Origin: Combretum micranthum
Taxonomy: Eukaryota > Streptophyta > Magnoliopsida > Myrtales > Combretaceae
Reading direction: 5' to 3'
DNA length: 64,000 nt
Assembly: GCA_024138025.1 (NCBI GenBank)
Contig: JAMXBD010000173.1
Coordinates: forward strand, 1 to 64,000
Positions within the stretch are counted from its first letter, which is position 1. Each line of letters starts with the position of its first letter. The notes beneath the pieces are model-generated. The model worked only from the letters and a program-made list of their open reading frames with translations. It had not been told where the DNA came from and searched no databases. This document shows positions 47,838 through 58,934 of the stretch, in pieces. Position numbers and translations under genes: made by a program.

Positions 47838-48313
47838 CTAGTTTCTTCTTCTATTGATTGTCAGTTGATTCCACCATATGCTAGCATATCCACAAAATTC
47901 TACCACAGCCAATTTAACTTTCTGTTCCTCAGAGTAACTGTGACATGCAAAAATCAGTTCAATCTTATGTTCCCATTCTAGATAAGCATCTAGATCATTT
48001 TTTCCTTGAAAAGGAAGAATTTTAAATTTTATACAATTCAAATTGGTGTCAACTTTCTCACCTTTAATACTAGTGCTATCTCTTGAGTTATTCTTGCCTC
48101 TGAACCTAGCAAGCTTTCTGACTTCCTCTCTTTTGTTGATTTCTTCTGTTCCATGTGATCCATTCGTGTGGTCAATCCTTGTAAAATTTCAAACATTCTA
48201 GCCATATCCTTCTGTACATAATTACTCTCATCTCCTTCCTTCCTTGGTGCACTAAACATCCTGTAATGGTTAAAATTTTCGAGAAAATAATAGAAATGGA
48301 AAGGAAGCCTCAC
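47838..48313 (-). pseudogene. Inner gypsy gag
   Basis: The 48038-48313 frame reads DMARMFEILQGLTTRMDHMEQ, the start of this gypsy lineage's gag. The 47838-48041 frame reads FQGKNDLDAYLEWEHKIELI, then EEQKVKLAVVEFCGYASIWW, the Retrotrans_gag capsid domain. A single frame change joins them. Gag would form the cytoplasmic particle of the element. Confidence 0.88.
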
Positions 48314-48780
48314 TTCACTCCCTCACGTGTATCTCTCACAAAAAATATAACACTCAACACTCGTATTTCACACTAACTCAAAATACACTTATCACCTTAC
48401 CTCTCGATCCTTCGTCTTATGGTTCTGTATCGAATTGGATCTCAATTTTTGAATTCTCCTTCATGTATTGTTCCTCACAACACCTTAATCCTTCATAAGT
48501 ATAAAACATGATCTAAATTCCACTCAACCAAAAAAACAAAGATGAATTTCTCAATTTCACTCTTTTTTTTATTTGTTTTTCCTTTTTCTTTTCTCCTTTT
48601 GCAAATCTTTTCTTGATTTTTTAAATCCGAATTTTCCTTTTTTTTTTCTTTGTCACAAGAATCCTAATAGCAAATTCAATAATCAAAGAAATGAGAAAGA
48701 AAATATGAACGAACTAAATTAGGGTTTTGATGTACCATATTCTATTCGCATTGAATTGGAATGATGCCTAGAAAACCTAA

Positions 48781-48793
48781 GACTCTGATACCA
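48781..48793 (-). promoter_or_regulatory. Primer binding site of the inner gypsy
   Basis: Minus-strand TGGTATCAGAGTC, three bases from the LTR end. It matches the initiator tRNA-Met complement over its first eleven bases. Confidence 0.9.
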
Positions 48794-48796
48794 ATC

Positions 48797-49709
48797 TGAT
48801 ACGTACTTAGAATGGATCTTGAATTTCTTAGATTTTAAGAATCAAATTGCGGACCTTGACCCAATGAGATATTTAGAATCAATTCTGAAATCTCATGAAC
48901 CTTGGTATAATTGGATGTAATTGAACTCGAACCTATGGTTGAGTAACCCAAAGAACCTTGATATGATGATCACGACCCTGTTGGATATACCGACCTAGCA
49001 CCTTGGTATAATGAAGAACTCAACAAGAATTCAAATTCTTGAAGAAATTCACAAGTTCTCAAAAGAACTCAAAGAGAAAAGATTTCTCTCAATTGTATTT
49101 TCAAAGGAAAATATTCCATAATCTATCTTTTTCAAACCCAAGACAAAGATATATGTAAACAAAACAAAAGGAAACCCAAAAGTCTCAAAAACAACCCAAA
49201 AGGCCGAACTTGATACGCTGGCAACTTATAAATTAGCTTGGTCGGCCTTAGAGGCGGCCTTAAAAAATTGGCTACTGGTCGCATAGTACTCCGGCTAAAA
49301 GCCAATGGTGTATCCGTCTACGCTACCGGCGTACTCCTCAATGACGGGGTTGTGCAAGGCTGTGCATAAGTCTACAACTTCTACTTCGAACACAAGTTGT
49401 CCTGCAATTCTAGGCCGGCAACGCTGGTCTTTGCACTAGCGTTTTACTCCTTAAAATAGGCGATGTTGGTGTCCTCTTGGCCTCATTTGACATGATGAAT
49501 TGTCTTAGATCATCGCATTGATTCCTATAATGTTGAATATCTTTAGTTCTCCTTTTGAGGTCGTTTTAATATGCTTTACATACTCCTCCATCAAGTTCTT
49601 GCAATATCCGTTGAATTCATCCCTAAGCTTCTTAGCTCAGCTTCATATGATAATGCCGGTAGGTACTTGAACTTGTCGTGGTGAGCTTGGTGCAGTCATG
49701 TCTTCATCA
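48797..49709 (-). repeat. 5' LTR of the inner gypsy
   Basis: Direct repeat of 42921-43823, with TG/CA tips on both ends. It is followed on the right by a (TA)n run at 49712-49734 and then by outer gypsy coding sequence. Confidence 0.92.
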
Positions 49710-49711
49710 CT

Positions 49712-49734
49712 TATATATATATATTATATATATC
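49712..49734. repeat. (TA)n run at the right junction of the inner gypsy
   Basis: An interrupted TA dinucleotide run lies between the inner LTR and the outer element's reverse transcriptase. It may have replaced the target-site duplication. Confidence 0.85.
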
Positions 49735-49739
49735 CCTAC

Positions 49740-50700
49740 TTTCAAAAACAAGAAATTGAGAAACAAGTGAAAGATAAGCTGGAGCAAAGGGTTATTAAAC
49801 CAAGTACAAGCTCATTTTTTAGTCTAATTTTGCTAGTAAAGAAGAAGGATGGTAGTTTACGTTTCTGTATTGACTATAGGGCATTGAATCAAGTGACTGT
49901 GAGGGATATGTTCCTTATGCCCAACTATAGTTACTTGATGAGTTACATGGTGCAATATTTTTTTCCAAACTTGATTTAAGATCTAAGTATCATCAAATTA
50001 GAATGCATGCAAAAGATGTGGAAAAAGACAAATTTTGCACTCTTGATGGTCATTACCAGTTTTTGGTTATGCTTTTTGGGTTAAGTAAGACTCCAACCAC
50101 TTTCCAATCGATTATTAACGATAATTTTTGTCCATACTTAAGGAAATTCGTCATTATGTTTTCTGACAGTATCTTAGTTTATAATAAGACAACTGAGCTG
50201 CATGTAGATCATCTCTCTATATTGTTATAGATTTTAATTGATAACATTTTGTTATCTTAATGTCAACTAATGGGGTTTCTCCTAAACTAAAGAAGATAGA
50301 GACTATGAAGAATTGACAATAACCTATGAGTATCAAGCAAGTAAGAGCTTTTGTAGTTCTCTTAGGGTATTATATGCGTTTTGTCAAGGGTTATGCATCA
50401 ATTGCTGCCCCTTTGATTGATGTGTGTAGTGGGATAATTTTAATGGAGTGATTTAGCCTTATGTGCTTTTCAAACGTTAATGGCAACATTGGTAAGTGCC
50501 ACAATATTGGCTTTACTAGATTTTACTAAAGAATTTATAGTGGAAATAGATGCATTTGGAACAAGTATAGGTGTGGTTCTATTACAAGAATCACACTCGA
50601 TTTCTTACTTTATCAAGAAGCTTCCATCTTGTGCAAAAGGCTTCTACATATGTGAGGGATCTATTTGCAATAGTTGAATCCATGAAGAAATGGAGACAAT
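49740..50700 (+). pseudogene. Outer gypsy reverse transcriptase and RNase H remnant
   Basis: Frames at 49698-49979, 50003-50230 and 50480-50677 give FQKQEIEKQVKDKLEQRVIK, SLILLVKKKDGSLRFCIDYR, then [20 protein letters not shown]. Where the family has F-D-D the sequence reads FSDSILVYN, so one catalytic Asp of the pair is lost. RNase H follows (DFTKEFIVEIDAFGTSIGVV). Frameshifts and stops separate all parts. Confidence 0.87.
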
Positions 50701-51058
50701 ACTAGTTAAGATTTCATTTTTTTATTCGAATAGCTCATAGAAGTCTCAAGGAGATCCTTACACAAGTTATTTAAACATTAGAATAGTAGAAATTTTTAGC
50801 CAAATTGATTGGATATGACTATTGTTGGTAGCGAAGGTTGACAATTAGGCAGCTAATTAACTCTCTAGACAATATGAGAATTCCCAGTTGGTGGCATTAT
50901 CTATTCGTTAGTAGACAAATTAAAGGTCGAGTATGATTCATTGCTTGAATTTAAGATCATTATTAAATAGATGGTAGTGAGCCGAGACATTAAATGGCCT
51001 TTGTAGTGGCATAACAGTTTACTATATATAGGAAATCATTTATTTCTAGTGCCTTAAT

Positions 51059-51830
51059 TTGGTCTCATTCCAGATCTATTATATGGATATCACGATTCTC
51101 CAGTTGCTAGGCATTTTGTTTAAGAAAAGACTTTTAGAAAGCTGCTTTCTAATTTTTATTAGGAGGTATGAGATCATCAATGGAAAATTATGTTCGCAAG
51201 TGCATCACTTGCCAACATGTGAAGTATTTAACTCATTCTCCAGTAGGATTGTTGGCACCATTACCAATACCTACTTGGATTTAGGATGACATTAGTTTGG
51301 ACTTTATTTCACCACTTCTAACGTCTCATAGATATACTGTGATTTTAGTAGTGGTTGATAGGTTGTCAAAATATTATTATTTTGGACCACTATCAATGCA
51401 TTTTACAGCCCAGAAAGTAGCTCAATTGTTTTTAGATATGAAAGTGAAGTTACATAAGTGCCCTAGTACTATTGTATCTGATAGGGATCCTATCTTATTG
51501 AGCAATTTTTGGAAGGAATTATATAAGCTTAGTGGGACCAAGCTTCATGTGTCTATAGCCTATCATCCATAAAGTGATGGATAAATGGAGATTTTGAATA
51601 AAACACTACAATAGTACTTACATAGTTACATTGCTTTGTAGTGGATCATCCAAAGACTTGGTATAAATACTTAGCTTGGGCTAAATTTTCCTATAACGGT
51701 TTATATCATGTTAGATCTCAAACAACTCCATTTGCAATTGTTTATGGGAGACCACCTTCATCTACTCTAGCACATATTAAAGGAGTTTCGAAGATTGATG
51801 TAATAGATCAGTAGCTGTTTGCAAGGGAAG
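51059..51830 (+). pseudogene. Outer gypsy integrase remnant
   Basis: The 51297-51572 frame covers MDFISPLLTSHRYTVILVVV, then DRLSKYYYF, and IVSDRDPILLSNFWKELYKL with the second catalytic Asp (SDRDP). A TAA at 51570-51572 interrupts the block before the HPxSDGQ-type motif. A worn zinc-binding segment (CITCQH-like) lies at about 51200-51220. Confidence 0.87.
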
Positions 51831-51889
51831 AAGTTCTATAGAAACTGAGGAGCAATTTACAAAAAACTCAAGATCGAATGAAGTTTTAT

Positions 51890-52345
51890 GCTGATAAAGA
51901 TAGAAATAAGATGGAATTTATGGTAGGTGATTGGGTTTTGGTGAACTTACTGCCATATAAATAAATATTGGTGTCTCAAACTTTCTTCCAATAAACTTTC
52001 TGAGAAGGACCTTTTAAGGTCTTGAAAAGAATTGGTGCTTCAACTTATGAATTAGAACTACCACTAGGTTCTAAAATTCATAATATTTTTCACGTTTCAT
52101 TATTTAAGAAGGTTCAAGAGGATGTTAGGGTTTCGTTGGATTTACCATTTGATTCTACTAATAATCATCCACTTATTAAGCCCTTTTGTGTTTTAGCCAC
52201 TAGATAGATACAAAGGAATGGATATATTGTCGATCAAGTGTTGATTCAATGGTCAGGACTACTACCTGAAGATAAATTATGGAAGGATTTGTGTACTATA
52301 CAACGACAATATCTAGATCTAAACCTTGAGGACAAGGTTCTTATA
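51890..52345 (+). pseudogene. Outer gypsy integrase tail with chromodomain-like end
   Basis: The 52022-52207 frame reads KRIGASTYELELPLGSKIHN and then FHVSLFKKV, the standard segment before the chromodomain. A further frame to about 52300 reads VLIQWSGLLPEDKLWKDL, which resembles the chromodomain core (V-L-V-Q-W-x-G-L-P-x-E-D-A-T-W-E). This supports a chromovirus assignment; the key aromatic cage cannot be judged because the frame is broken. Confidence 0.75.
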
Positions 52346-52348
52346 GAC

Positions 52349-52361
52349 AGAGGGGGGACAT
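52349..52361 (+). promoter_or_regulatory. Polypurine tract of the outer gypsy
   Basis: AGAGGGGGGACAT directly precedes the TG that opens the 3' LTR. Confidence 0.88.
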
Positions 52362-53325
52362 TGTTAAAGAACGTATGAGGTATTGCCAGTAGATTTTCAA
52401 CTAAGACCTACTGGGTTAGAGCCTAAGACTAATAGGTCCCCATGTCCAATATTAGCTCTAATAAAGCCTATCCCATGAAGGCCTTGGAGAGAAGGCATAC
52501 TCCAATACTAAAAAAGTACTTCCGAGCAACCTCAACCTCGACCTTGTATAGGGAGGTCGAGAGCAACAGGTCACAACAGTCATGACCCTCGACCTCAGCA
52601 TGGGTCCATAGCGACCTGATAACTAAATCTCTCTAGCAATTCACACCCATTCGGCTACCCTTCATACCTAGTATACCCATGCCACAGTATTGGTACAAGC
52701 ACGATCTGTGTCTAGCACTATTATGCCCCATGATCAGGATAGCTAGTAACCCAAAGGGAATCCGTCATGTGTAAAGAATGTCTTGTGGTCATCTTGGAGT
52801 CTGTTATGGCTGCCTCCTATAAGGAATCATCCGAATCCTTAAAAAATAAGTAAGCTCTCAACTACACTAGAGATAGTTAGTGTTTCACTCTCTTAAGAAC
52901 CCACAACTGACTTAAGTTTTTCAGTGATCACACCGGATAAGAGTGTACCACTAACTGAGTTCTTTATGTTCGCAGGTCTTAGGTACTACCATACCACCCA
53001 TCTTTCACTAAAGGAGAAGGAAAACTCTACCAGCAAATTTGACATTTGCTACATGTAGTAAAACTCCATCTAAATTGAATGATTACATTGTATTTCACAA
53101 ACAATAACAGTTACAATTGTATGACAGTTAAATCTAGTGTTATAGTTGAATATCCAACTAACTTTGTAACAAATCATGTATCGTGAACTATAAGTAGAAA
53201 AATAAAAATCAGTAAAAGATGCCAAGAAAGTTACACCCCTCGAAATTCTTGAGACATTTGCCTTCTCGAATCGGCGTCCCAAAATACCTGCGCACATTCA
53301 CAAACTGGATTAGTAGAAACCCTAG
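52362..53325 (+). repeat. 3' LTR of the outer gypsy
   Basis: Opens TGTTAAAGAACG. It carries GGTCGAGG/CCTCGACC-type inverted blocks at 52530-52600. Its last 285 bp match the truncated 5' LTR. The exact right end (near CCCTAGCT) is not fixed. Confidence 0.8.
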
Positions 53326-53589
53326 CTTAGTAACAAAGAGGAAGTGTGTGGAGTGTCCTTAGCTTTAGGATGGTGAACGTTGAGTGACTATCTGTTAGGA
53401 GCATTATATAATCCTATTGATACACGGTCGTTTAGAAAATAAGAAGTGAGCAGGGGGCTAGTAACAAAACCATTCCCATTGGGTGGTTTTTGAAAACGAG
53501 ACCTCTCGATTGGTGGCTGTAATTCCATTAGAAGCTGCTCAAAACACCATCGACCAATAGCAAGGGCCCGACCGCGATTGCCACCCACG

Positions 53590-54595
53590 AACAACTATTC
53601 TCCGGCCACTTTCGAGCGAGCTTGCGACCAGCGGATTGCCATGTATCCTCAATTTGGTTGGACCGATGTTTCCATCGCCGTCAAATACTGCCAAAACCAC
53701 CATATTCAGCTCCGCGGGGCACTGCTTGTTACTCTGCCAACCCGCAATCCGAATCCAACTCGATCGACCCACTCTTGACGCAAAGTCCAACTTACACTCG
53801 CTTCATCCAGGTTAGTCCACAACCCTTTTTTATTCTTTAGAAAAGAAAGAATAAAAAATAACAAAAATAAATAAATGTATAATAATAAAAATAAATAATA
53901 AATAGTTAAAATTATATGCATGTATGTGAATACTAATAACAGTATAACGGTGGAATATAATAAGCTTAAAACCCTATTTTGCCACTTATAAAGCATATTT
54001 TTGAAATAAGAATGAAATTGATAATTCTTAGAATGATTGCAAGGTTTCAATTTTTGAAGTTTATCTCTGCCATAACAATAAAATGTAAGCACTTAAGGTA
54101 AAGAGTTCCAATATTTAAAAGCATCCAATCATTAAATTCCTTTGGAGAAAGGAACTATGACAGTCTAATCCTAAATAGCTGGTCACTAAGCATTTACGGG
54201 CGACTTAAAAAAATTAATTTTTCCCTCAAATCTTATACATATTGATTTAGTTACTCATATTCTTTTTTTTTTTTTTCCAAATATACGAAATAGTAAAGGA
54301 ATAGTTTTAACTTGAAAATTTAAAGGTTGCATCAATGAGGTTTTGATGGATAATTGAACCTACGAAGCTCTGATTCTTTCTAACAAAATTGATTTTAAAA
54401 TCGGTTTTTTGCGTAGACCAAAAGCTAAGTTAAGATCAATTAAATCTATTAATCCTGGTTTATATTTTTTTTTCTAATCTTGTTAGGTGATGACTCTAAA
54501 AAATTTTAAAAATCCAGGTTTTTTTTAATTCTTGGTTCAGAGTTTGTATTAATGAGTCGAGTTTTGATATAAATCAAATTTAAAAAATTAAATTG
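53590..54595 (+). mobile_element. Second copy of the gypsy-type LTR seen at 1343-2720
   Basis: This tract parallels the first copy: a GC-rich exon-like part ending CATCCAGGTTAGTCC (a splice-donor match at the same place as CCCAGGTAAGTG), an AT-rich AATAAATAA part, 'ttgccacttataaag' near 53975, 'agctaagttaagatcaa' near 54423, 'ggtgatgactct' near 54486 and 'aattcttggttcagagtttgtatt' near 54530. No ends or target duplication were resolved. Minus-strand and plus-strand frames here (53388-53840) result from the GC-rich leader and are not credible genes. Confidence 0.55.
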
Positions 54596-55407
54596 GTTGA
54601 GAAAATTGAGGGTCGGTGAATACAAAAGAGTAATAAAAGAATTTCACAAGTTCTATAAGATACATGTAGCGTAAGTTTCATAAGATACATGTTCTACAGT
54701 GGAATTTGCAAGTTGCTAGCTAGGCTCAGGTTACAAAATTTGAGAAACTATACTTACGAATATGGATACGGGTAAGATCTTATACTCTTTCCATGATTTA
54801 CCCACTCACCTCTATTTGACTCCCAATATTGACTCTTGCATATGAGAGAAATGTGCATAGCATTAAATATAAAATAGGACAAATGTCACATTTCATTTAT
54901 GATTTTATTTATTTGTATAATTAACTACCTTAAATTTACAAGTATCGATTATTTTATCATTTACAAACTTTTTAAGATCATTTATAGTAAGCTAATGAAA
55001 TAGTTAATTACAATATATGTAACTAATTATAAAATTTAGTAAATTTCGGATGTTAAATGTGAATTGCCAATGTGAATATCCTATGATTTAAGCAGGATCA
55101 CTTGTTTGGCAAGGATCCACCATTCGGTCAGCAATGCACTGATAATTTTTCTTTGAAAAAAAAAAAAAATCAGTTTCAAATGTGTAACTGTAAAAGAAGA
55201 ATATACGAGTTGACAATTGAGAATCGTCGTCTATTTTGACAACTAATACGTTCAAAACGCGTTACGAATTTGATCGCCACACTTAATATCAAGTGAAAAA
55301 AGGGGTTAGTCACGTTGCCTAACCAACTACACAACAAAGTTGGGTACTTGTCTTTCGGATGTTTTAATATGCTGATGGGTTTGACCTAACCCATGGTTTC
55401 ATATTGT
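54596..55407. other. Non-coding spacer
   Basis: Nothing recognised apart from A-runs (for example 55157-55169). Confidence 0.6.
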
Positions 55408-55415
55408 GTTGTTAT
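55408..55415. repeat. Left target-site duplication of hAT copy B
   Basis: GTTGTTAT, repeated exactly at 56471-56478. An 8-bp duplication is diagnostic of hAT transposons. Confidence 0.95.
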
Positions 55416-56470
55416 TAGGGGTGTGCACGATACGGTTCAGTTCGGTTCGGATTGCATCTCGAACCGAACTGCACCATAATTTACGGTTCGGTTTTTTTTT
55501 TTAAATTCGAACTTAATTATACGGTTCAATTCGTAATTTTTTCGAACAAAAAAAAAAAAACGGTCCTGTACGGTTCGGTTTGCGGTTCGAACCGTTTTTT
55601 CATAAAATAAAAAATATATTCTATCGAAAAAGTTCAATTACATATTTCTTATCACTAATGCAAATATAAACAATAATATTTAAAGTTATTTATTTATCAA
55701 ATAAACATGTAAAACTTATAGGAAGGAAAAGATTTCATCAATTATAAAATTATAACTATGACCAGTCTCATTTTTTTGAATTATCTTGAACTATAATGAT
55801 ATACTAGACTTTATCTCAATATAAGACATAAAATGTAATTCGTTGTATGCTTCTAACTAACATATTACCAATTATATAAATCAATAAGTAACTAAATAAT
55901 AGAACTAGATTAATTAGTAAGACAAATGGAAAAGAAATATGCAGAAGTTAGAATACTAGAGGTTAATTCTAAAATCTACCTTACTTATAGAACATAACAA
56001 TTAAAACATATTATAAAAAATCTAATTTTATTCTAATGAATAACACATATCTAAGTAAAAATATTTTACAACAAGTAATTTTTTCAAGTTAGAATACTAG
56101 GGTTTAAATTCTAAAATCTATCTTACTTATAGATAACATAACAATTGAAACATATTATGAAAAATCTAATTTTTTTCTAATGACTAACACATATCTAAGT
56201 AAAAAATTTTAAAAACAATTAATTTATTTAAAAAAATTAATTATTTTTAAAATTTGTGACATAGATATGTACCATTAATAAAACAATTAAGAGTAAAAAT
56301 AATATGTTTAATTTTTTTAATACATAAAACGGTTCGGTTCGGTTCGGTTCAAACATATGGTTCGGTTCATGGTCCCAAACCAAACCGTTTCAAAAGAGAA
56401 CCGAAATTTTGGTTCGGTTTGGTTCGGTCCAGTTCGGTTCATGGTTCGGTCGGTTTTTTGCACAGCCCTA
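55416..56470. mobile_element. Non-autonomous hAT element, copy B (1,055 bp)
   Basis: The ends are TAGGGGTGTGCA on the left and the reverse complement of TAGGGCTGTGCA on the right (11 of 12 matching), with perfect 8-bp target duplications. Subterminal regions are dense in CGGTTCGGTT repeats in both orientations, a common layout for hAT transposase-binding sites. The centre is AT-rich with no transposase. A tandem near-duplicate phrase ('aaattctaaaatctaccttacttatag' at about 55960 and 56110) occurs inside. It belongs to the same family as 8445-9352. Confidence 0.93.
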
Positions 56471-56478
56471 GTTGTTAT
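56471..56478. repeat. Right target-site duplication of hAT copy B
   Basis: GTTGTTAT, the partner of 55408-55415. Confidence 0.95.
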
Positions 56479-57046
56479 CAGTTTATTGTATTAACATGGA
56501 CTTTAATGTTACATTTGGTACGTCGGAATGGAATGAATTGAAATGGGAAGAAAGGAATAGAGCAGAATGAGAGGCGTAATGATATATCAATTCTTTTGTT
56601 TAGATACATCATGAAATAAAATGGAATTAACATATTATTTGTAAAAAATGAGAGGATAAAAAAATAATTTAATGGTAATTATTTATAAGGACAAAATGGA
56701 ATCACGATTCCACATTCGTAATTCTGGCTTTAAAAAATGCAACCAAACATAGGAATGGGAATAGAATCCATAATCGCGATTCTATTTCAGGTTCATTTTC
56801 TCATACCAAACATGACATAAGGGTAAAACGTATAAATATATTTTAATATTAAAAATTAGGAAATAAAAAAAGAAAAAGGAAAATGCTGTTAAAATTTTAA
56901 TCTAGGATAAAATAGTAAAATAATGAAAAAAATACATTTAATTAAAGGTAAATTGATCATATAGGAAGAGAAGTATCTTATTTGAAGATTTGAAAGCATA
57001 TGGAGGGAAGAAAGTAAAAACGAAATTTAAAGTATAAAAGGATAAT
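56479..57046. other. Non-coding spacer, possibly a worn TIR element
   Basis: A 'tttggtacgtcggaatggaatgaattgaaatggg' phrase near 56515 and 'aaatgcaaccaaacataggaatgggaatagaatcc' near 56735 look like the inverted ends of a small MITE, but borders were not resolved. No gene. Confidence 0.4.
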
Positions 57047-57342
57047 AACAAAAATGGTATCTAAATTTTCGCCAAAAGAATAATTAGGTATTTGAAGTTT
57101 GATTTTGAATAAGTTAATACCTGAACAAAGTTTTCGTTAATTTTTTTCATACTGGAAATTTAATTTTGATAATTTTAGTACTTGAATAAATTTTTCATGG
57201 ATTTTTTCATGCCTCATTTCACTTGCTTCAAGTATAAAAAAGTCAACAAAAACTTTATTCAGGTATCAAATTGTTTAAAACCAGATTTCAAATTCCTAAT
57301 TGTTTTTTTTTTTTTACAAAAGTTTAGATATTATTTTGTCAC
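57047..57342. mobile_element. Foldback MITE, copy 3
   Basis: Left half 'aaatggtatctaaattttcg', 'aattaggtatttgaagtttgatttt' and right half in reverse complement. It resembles the MITEs at 33714-34009 and 34106-34324. Non-coding. Confidence 0.65.
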
Positions 57343-57504
57343 TAACCCAAATGTAAATACCTAACTTCAAAGTTAGGGGTCAAATGCACTACATACATTC
57401 TAAAAATGAAATTGTAAATCTAATTATGTTAACAAATTGACGCCATTCCCTGACCTAGGCATGTATGGGCGAGAACTCGAGTTGCTCAAGTATGTGCATG
57501 CCTG

Positions 57505-58926
57505 GGTAGGCGTAGATTGGTTTGGTTCGATTTTTATTAAAAAGCAAACTAAACCATAATTTATGATTCTTTTTTTTTTCTTTTCAAATCAAATAATTAA
57601 ATAACTATTTGGTTTGGATTAAATTTTTTTGAACCATTATTAACGGTTTGATTTGTTTCAAACTAAGAATTGTATCAAAATTCTAATAAAAGTTTTCATT
57701 TTAATATTTTACCTTTATGATATTCAAATACTTAAAACTAGAAAAAAGAAAGAAAAAAATTTGATATAAAGATAATTAATACTCACTGCTACATATAGAC
57801 ATCAAATTTTTTTATTTTTTGGAAGGAGTTATAGGTAAACATTAACATGGAGATAACCAATATTGCTGTTGCAAAAGAACATAGAAGTGTATATATAATT
57901 ATGTATATAATTCAATTGTTGTAACTCTTTGAGGAAAAAAAATGCTCTAGAAAGAAGAAAAAATGAAGAAAAAAGGAAGATTGCTCTACAACATTCAAAT
58001 TGTAAATCAAGCAAAGTATTTTATAAGGCCATCATATTCATAATTCATAATCATACAGTTACTAATCAGTCATCCTCCATTCACTAACTAACATATTAAG
58101 TTATAATTTGTAATCTTCTATCAAACTATGCAGTTAATCATCCATCATTAAAATTCATTTGCCAATAAAAATGACCTACTAAGAGCAACTTTATTGGAGT
58201 TACTTGATACAGAAATCGATGCTAAGCAAACCAAATAGGAGTTGCTTGATATGAGAATCGATACTGCCAAAGTTCCTTAATTAAGCAACTAAAAAAACAA
58301 ATTTCTTATTCTCTCTCCTATTTTTATTGGTAGAATATGATATGTGAAAACTAAAAAACTTTTTAAATAAATTGTTAGATAACTCTCTTCAAGAATTCAC
58401 ATAAAGAGAGTTGTTATGGGAGTTGCTTGACAAGGAATCAGTAGCATGTAAGCAACTCCTTAAACAATTTACGAATACAATTGCTCTAATAAAGTACATT
58501 GAACAAATAATACATAATAAGAGTCATAACTAAATAAAAAAAGTCTATACCCTATAATGTTATAAAAATAAACAAAGCACAATATTAAATCATTAACAAG
58601 AAAATATATACAATGAAAATAAGAAGAACAAGTTAATATTAACCATAAGAAAATCTATAACAATAAAAACATGAGAAAATATATGATATATAATCAATTA
58701 TCATAAGAAAATCTATAATTTCAAGTAAAATATAATTATGTTTTTTTTTAAATGATTTGATTTGATTTAACAGATTGGATCGATTTACCTCTCTAAACTA
58801 GCTATAAATCTATGGTTTGGCTCGAATTAGAAACTTTTTAAACTAAATTGTTTAGAAAATCATATTTTCGGTTTGGTTTGGTTTAATTTACAAATTAATT
58901 CAGTTTAATTGGTTTTTTTGCCTACC
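57505..58926. mobile_element. hAT-like element with nested Tourist MITE
   Basis: Short terminal inverted repeat GGTAGGC (57505-57511) / GCCTACC (58920-58926). Subterminal TTTGGTTTGG-like blocks (57525-57675 and 58750-58915) lie in opposite orientations, mirroring the layout of hAT copy B. No matching 8-bp flanks were found (catgcctg and gccaatgt), so the borders or the class may be wrong. The interior is AT-rich without a transposase and contains the MITE at 58193-58486. Confidence 0.55.
58193..58486. mobile_element. Tourist/Harbinger-type MITE (294 bp)
   Basis: Terminal inverted repeat GAGCAA(C/T)T at both ends with TAA on each side (58190-58192 and 58487-58489). The 3-bp TAA duplication and the GAGCAA tip fit PIF/Harbinger-derived MITEs. 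Internally it repeats 'ggagttgcttga' phrases in both directions. Confidence 0.7.
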
Positions 58927-58934
58927 GCCAATGT

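Larger units (their letters stand above)
42921..49709 (-). mobile_element. Inner Ty3/gypsy element, nested in the outer gypsy, opposite strand
   Basis: LTRs of 903 and 913 bp (42921-43823 and 48797-49709) both run TGAYACG...TCTTCATCA. In element sense, the primer site lies next to the right LTR and the polypurine tract next to the left one, which fixes the minus orientation. The order gag, protease, reverse transcriptase, RNase H, integrase is that of Ty3/gypsy. It splits the outer gypsy between protease and reverse transcriptase. Flanking 5-mers (atgct and cttat) do not match, and a (TA)n run has grown at the right junction. Its reverse transcriptase is open over about 300 residues, so it is younger than its host. 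Confidence 0.93.
41510..53330 (+). mobile_element. Outer Ty3/gypsy (chromovirus-like) element, host of a nested gypsy
   Basis: A truncated 5' LTR (41510-41795) and a 3' LTR (52362 to about 53325) share about 280 bp, including CTAACTTTGTAACAA and TTAGTAGAAACCCTAGCT. Internally, plus-strand gag/protease (42068-42900) is separated from reverse transcriptase, RNase H, integrase and a chromodomain-like tail (49740-52345) by the minus-strand gypsy at 42921-49709. The 5' LTR lacks its first two-thirds; the LINE lies directly upstream, so a deletion or rearrangement took place there. Multiple stops make it inactive. Confidence 0.88.

Noticed and set aside
53388..53840. Overlapping GC-rich open frames on both strands
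   Set aside because: They occupy the GC-rich leader of an LTR-like repeat, run on both strands at once and have no family motif.
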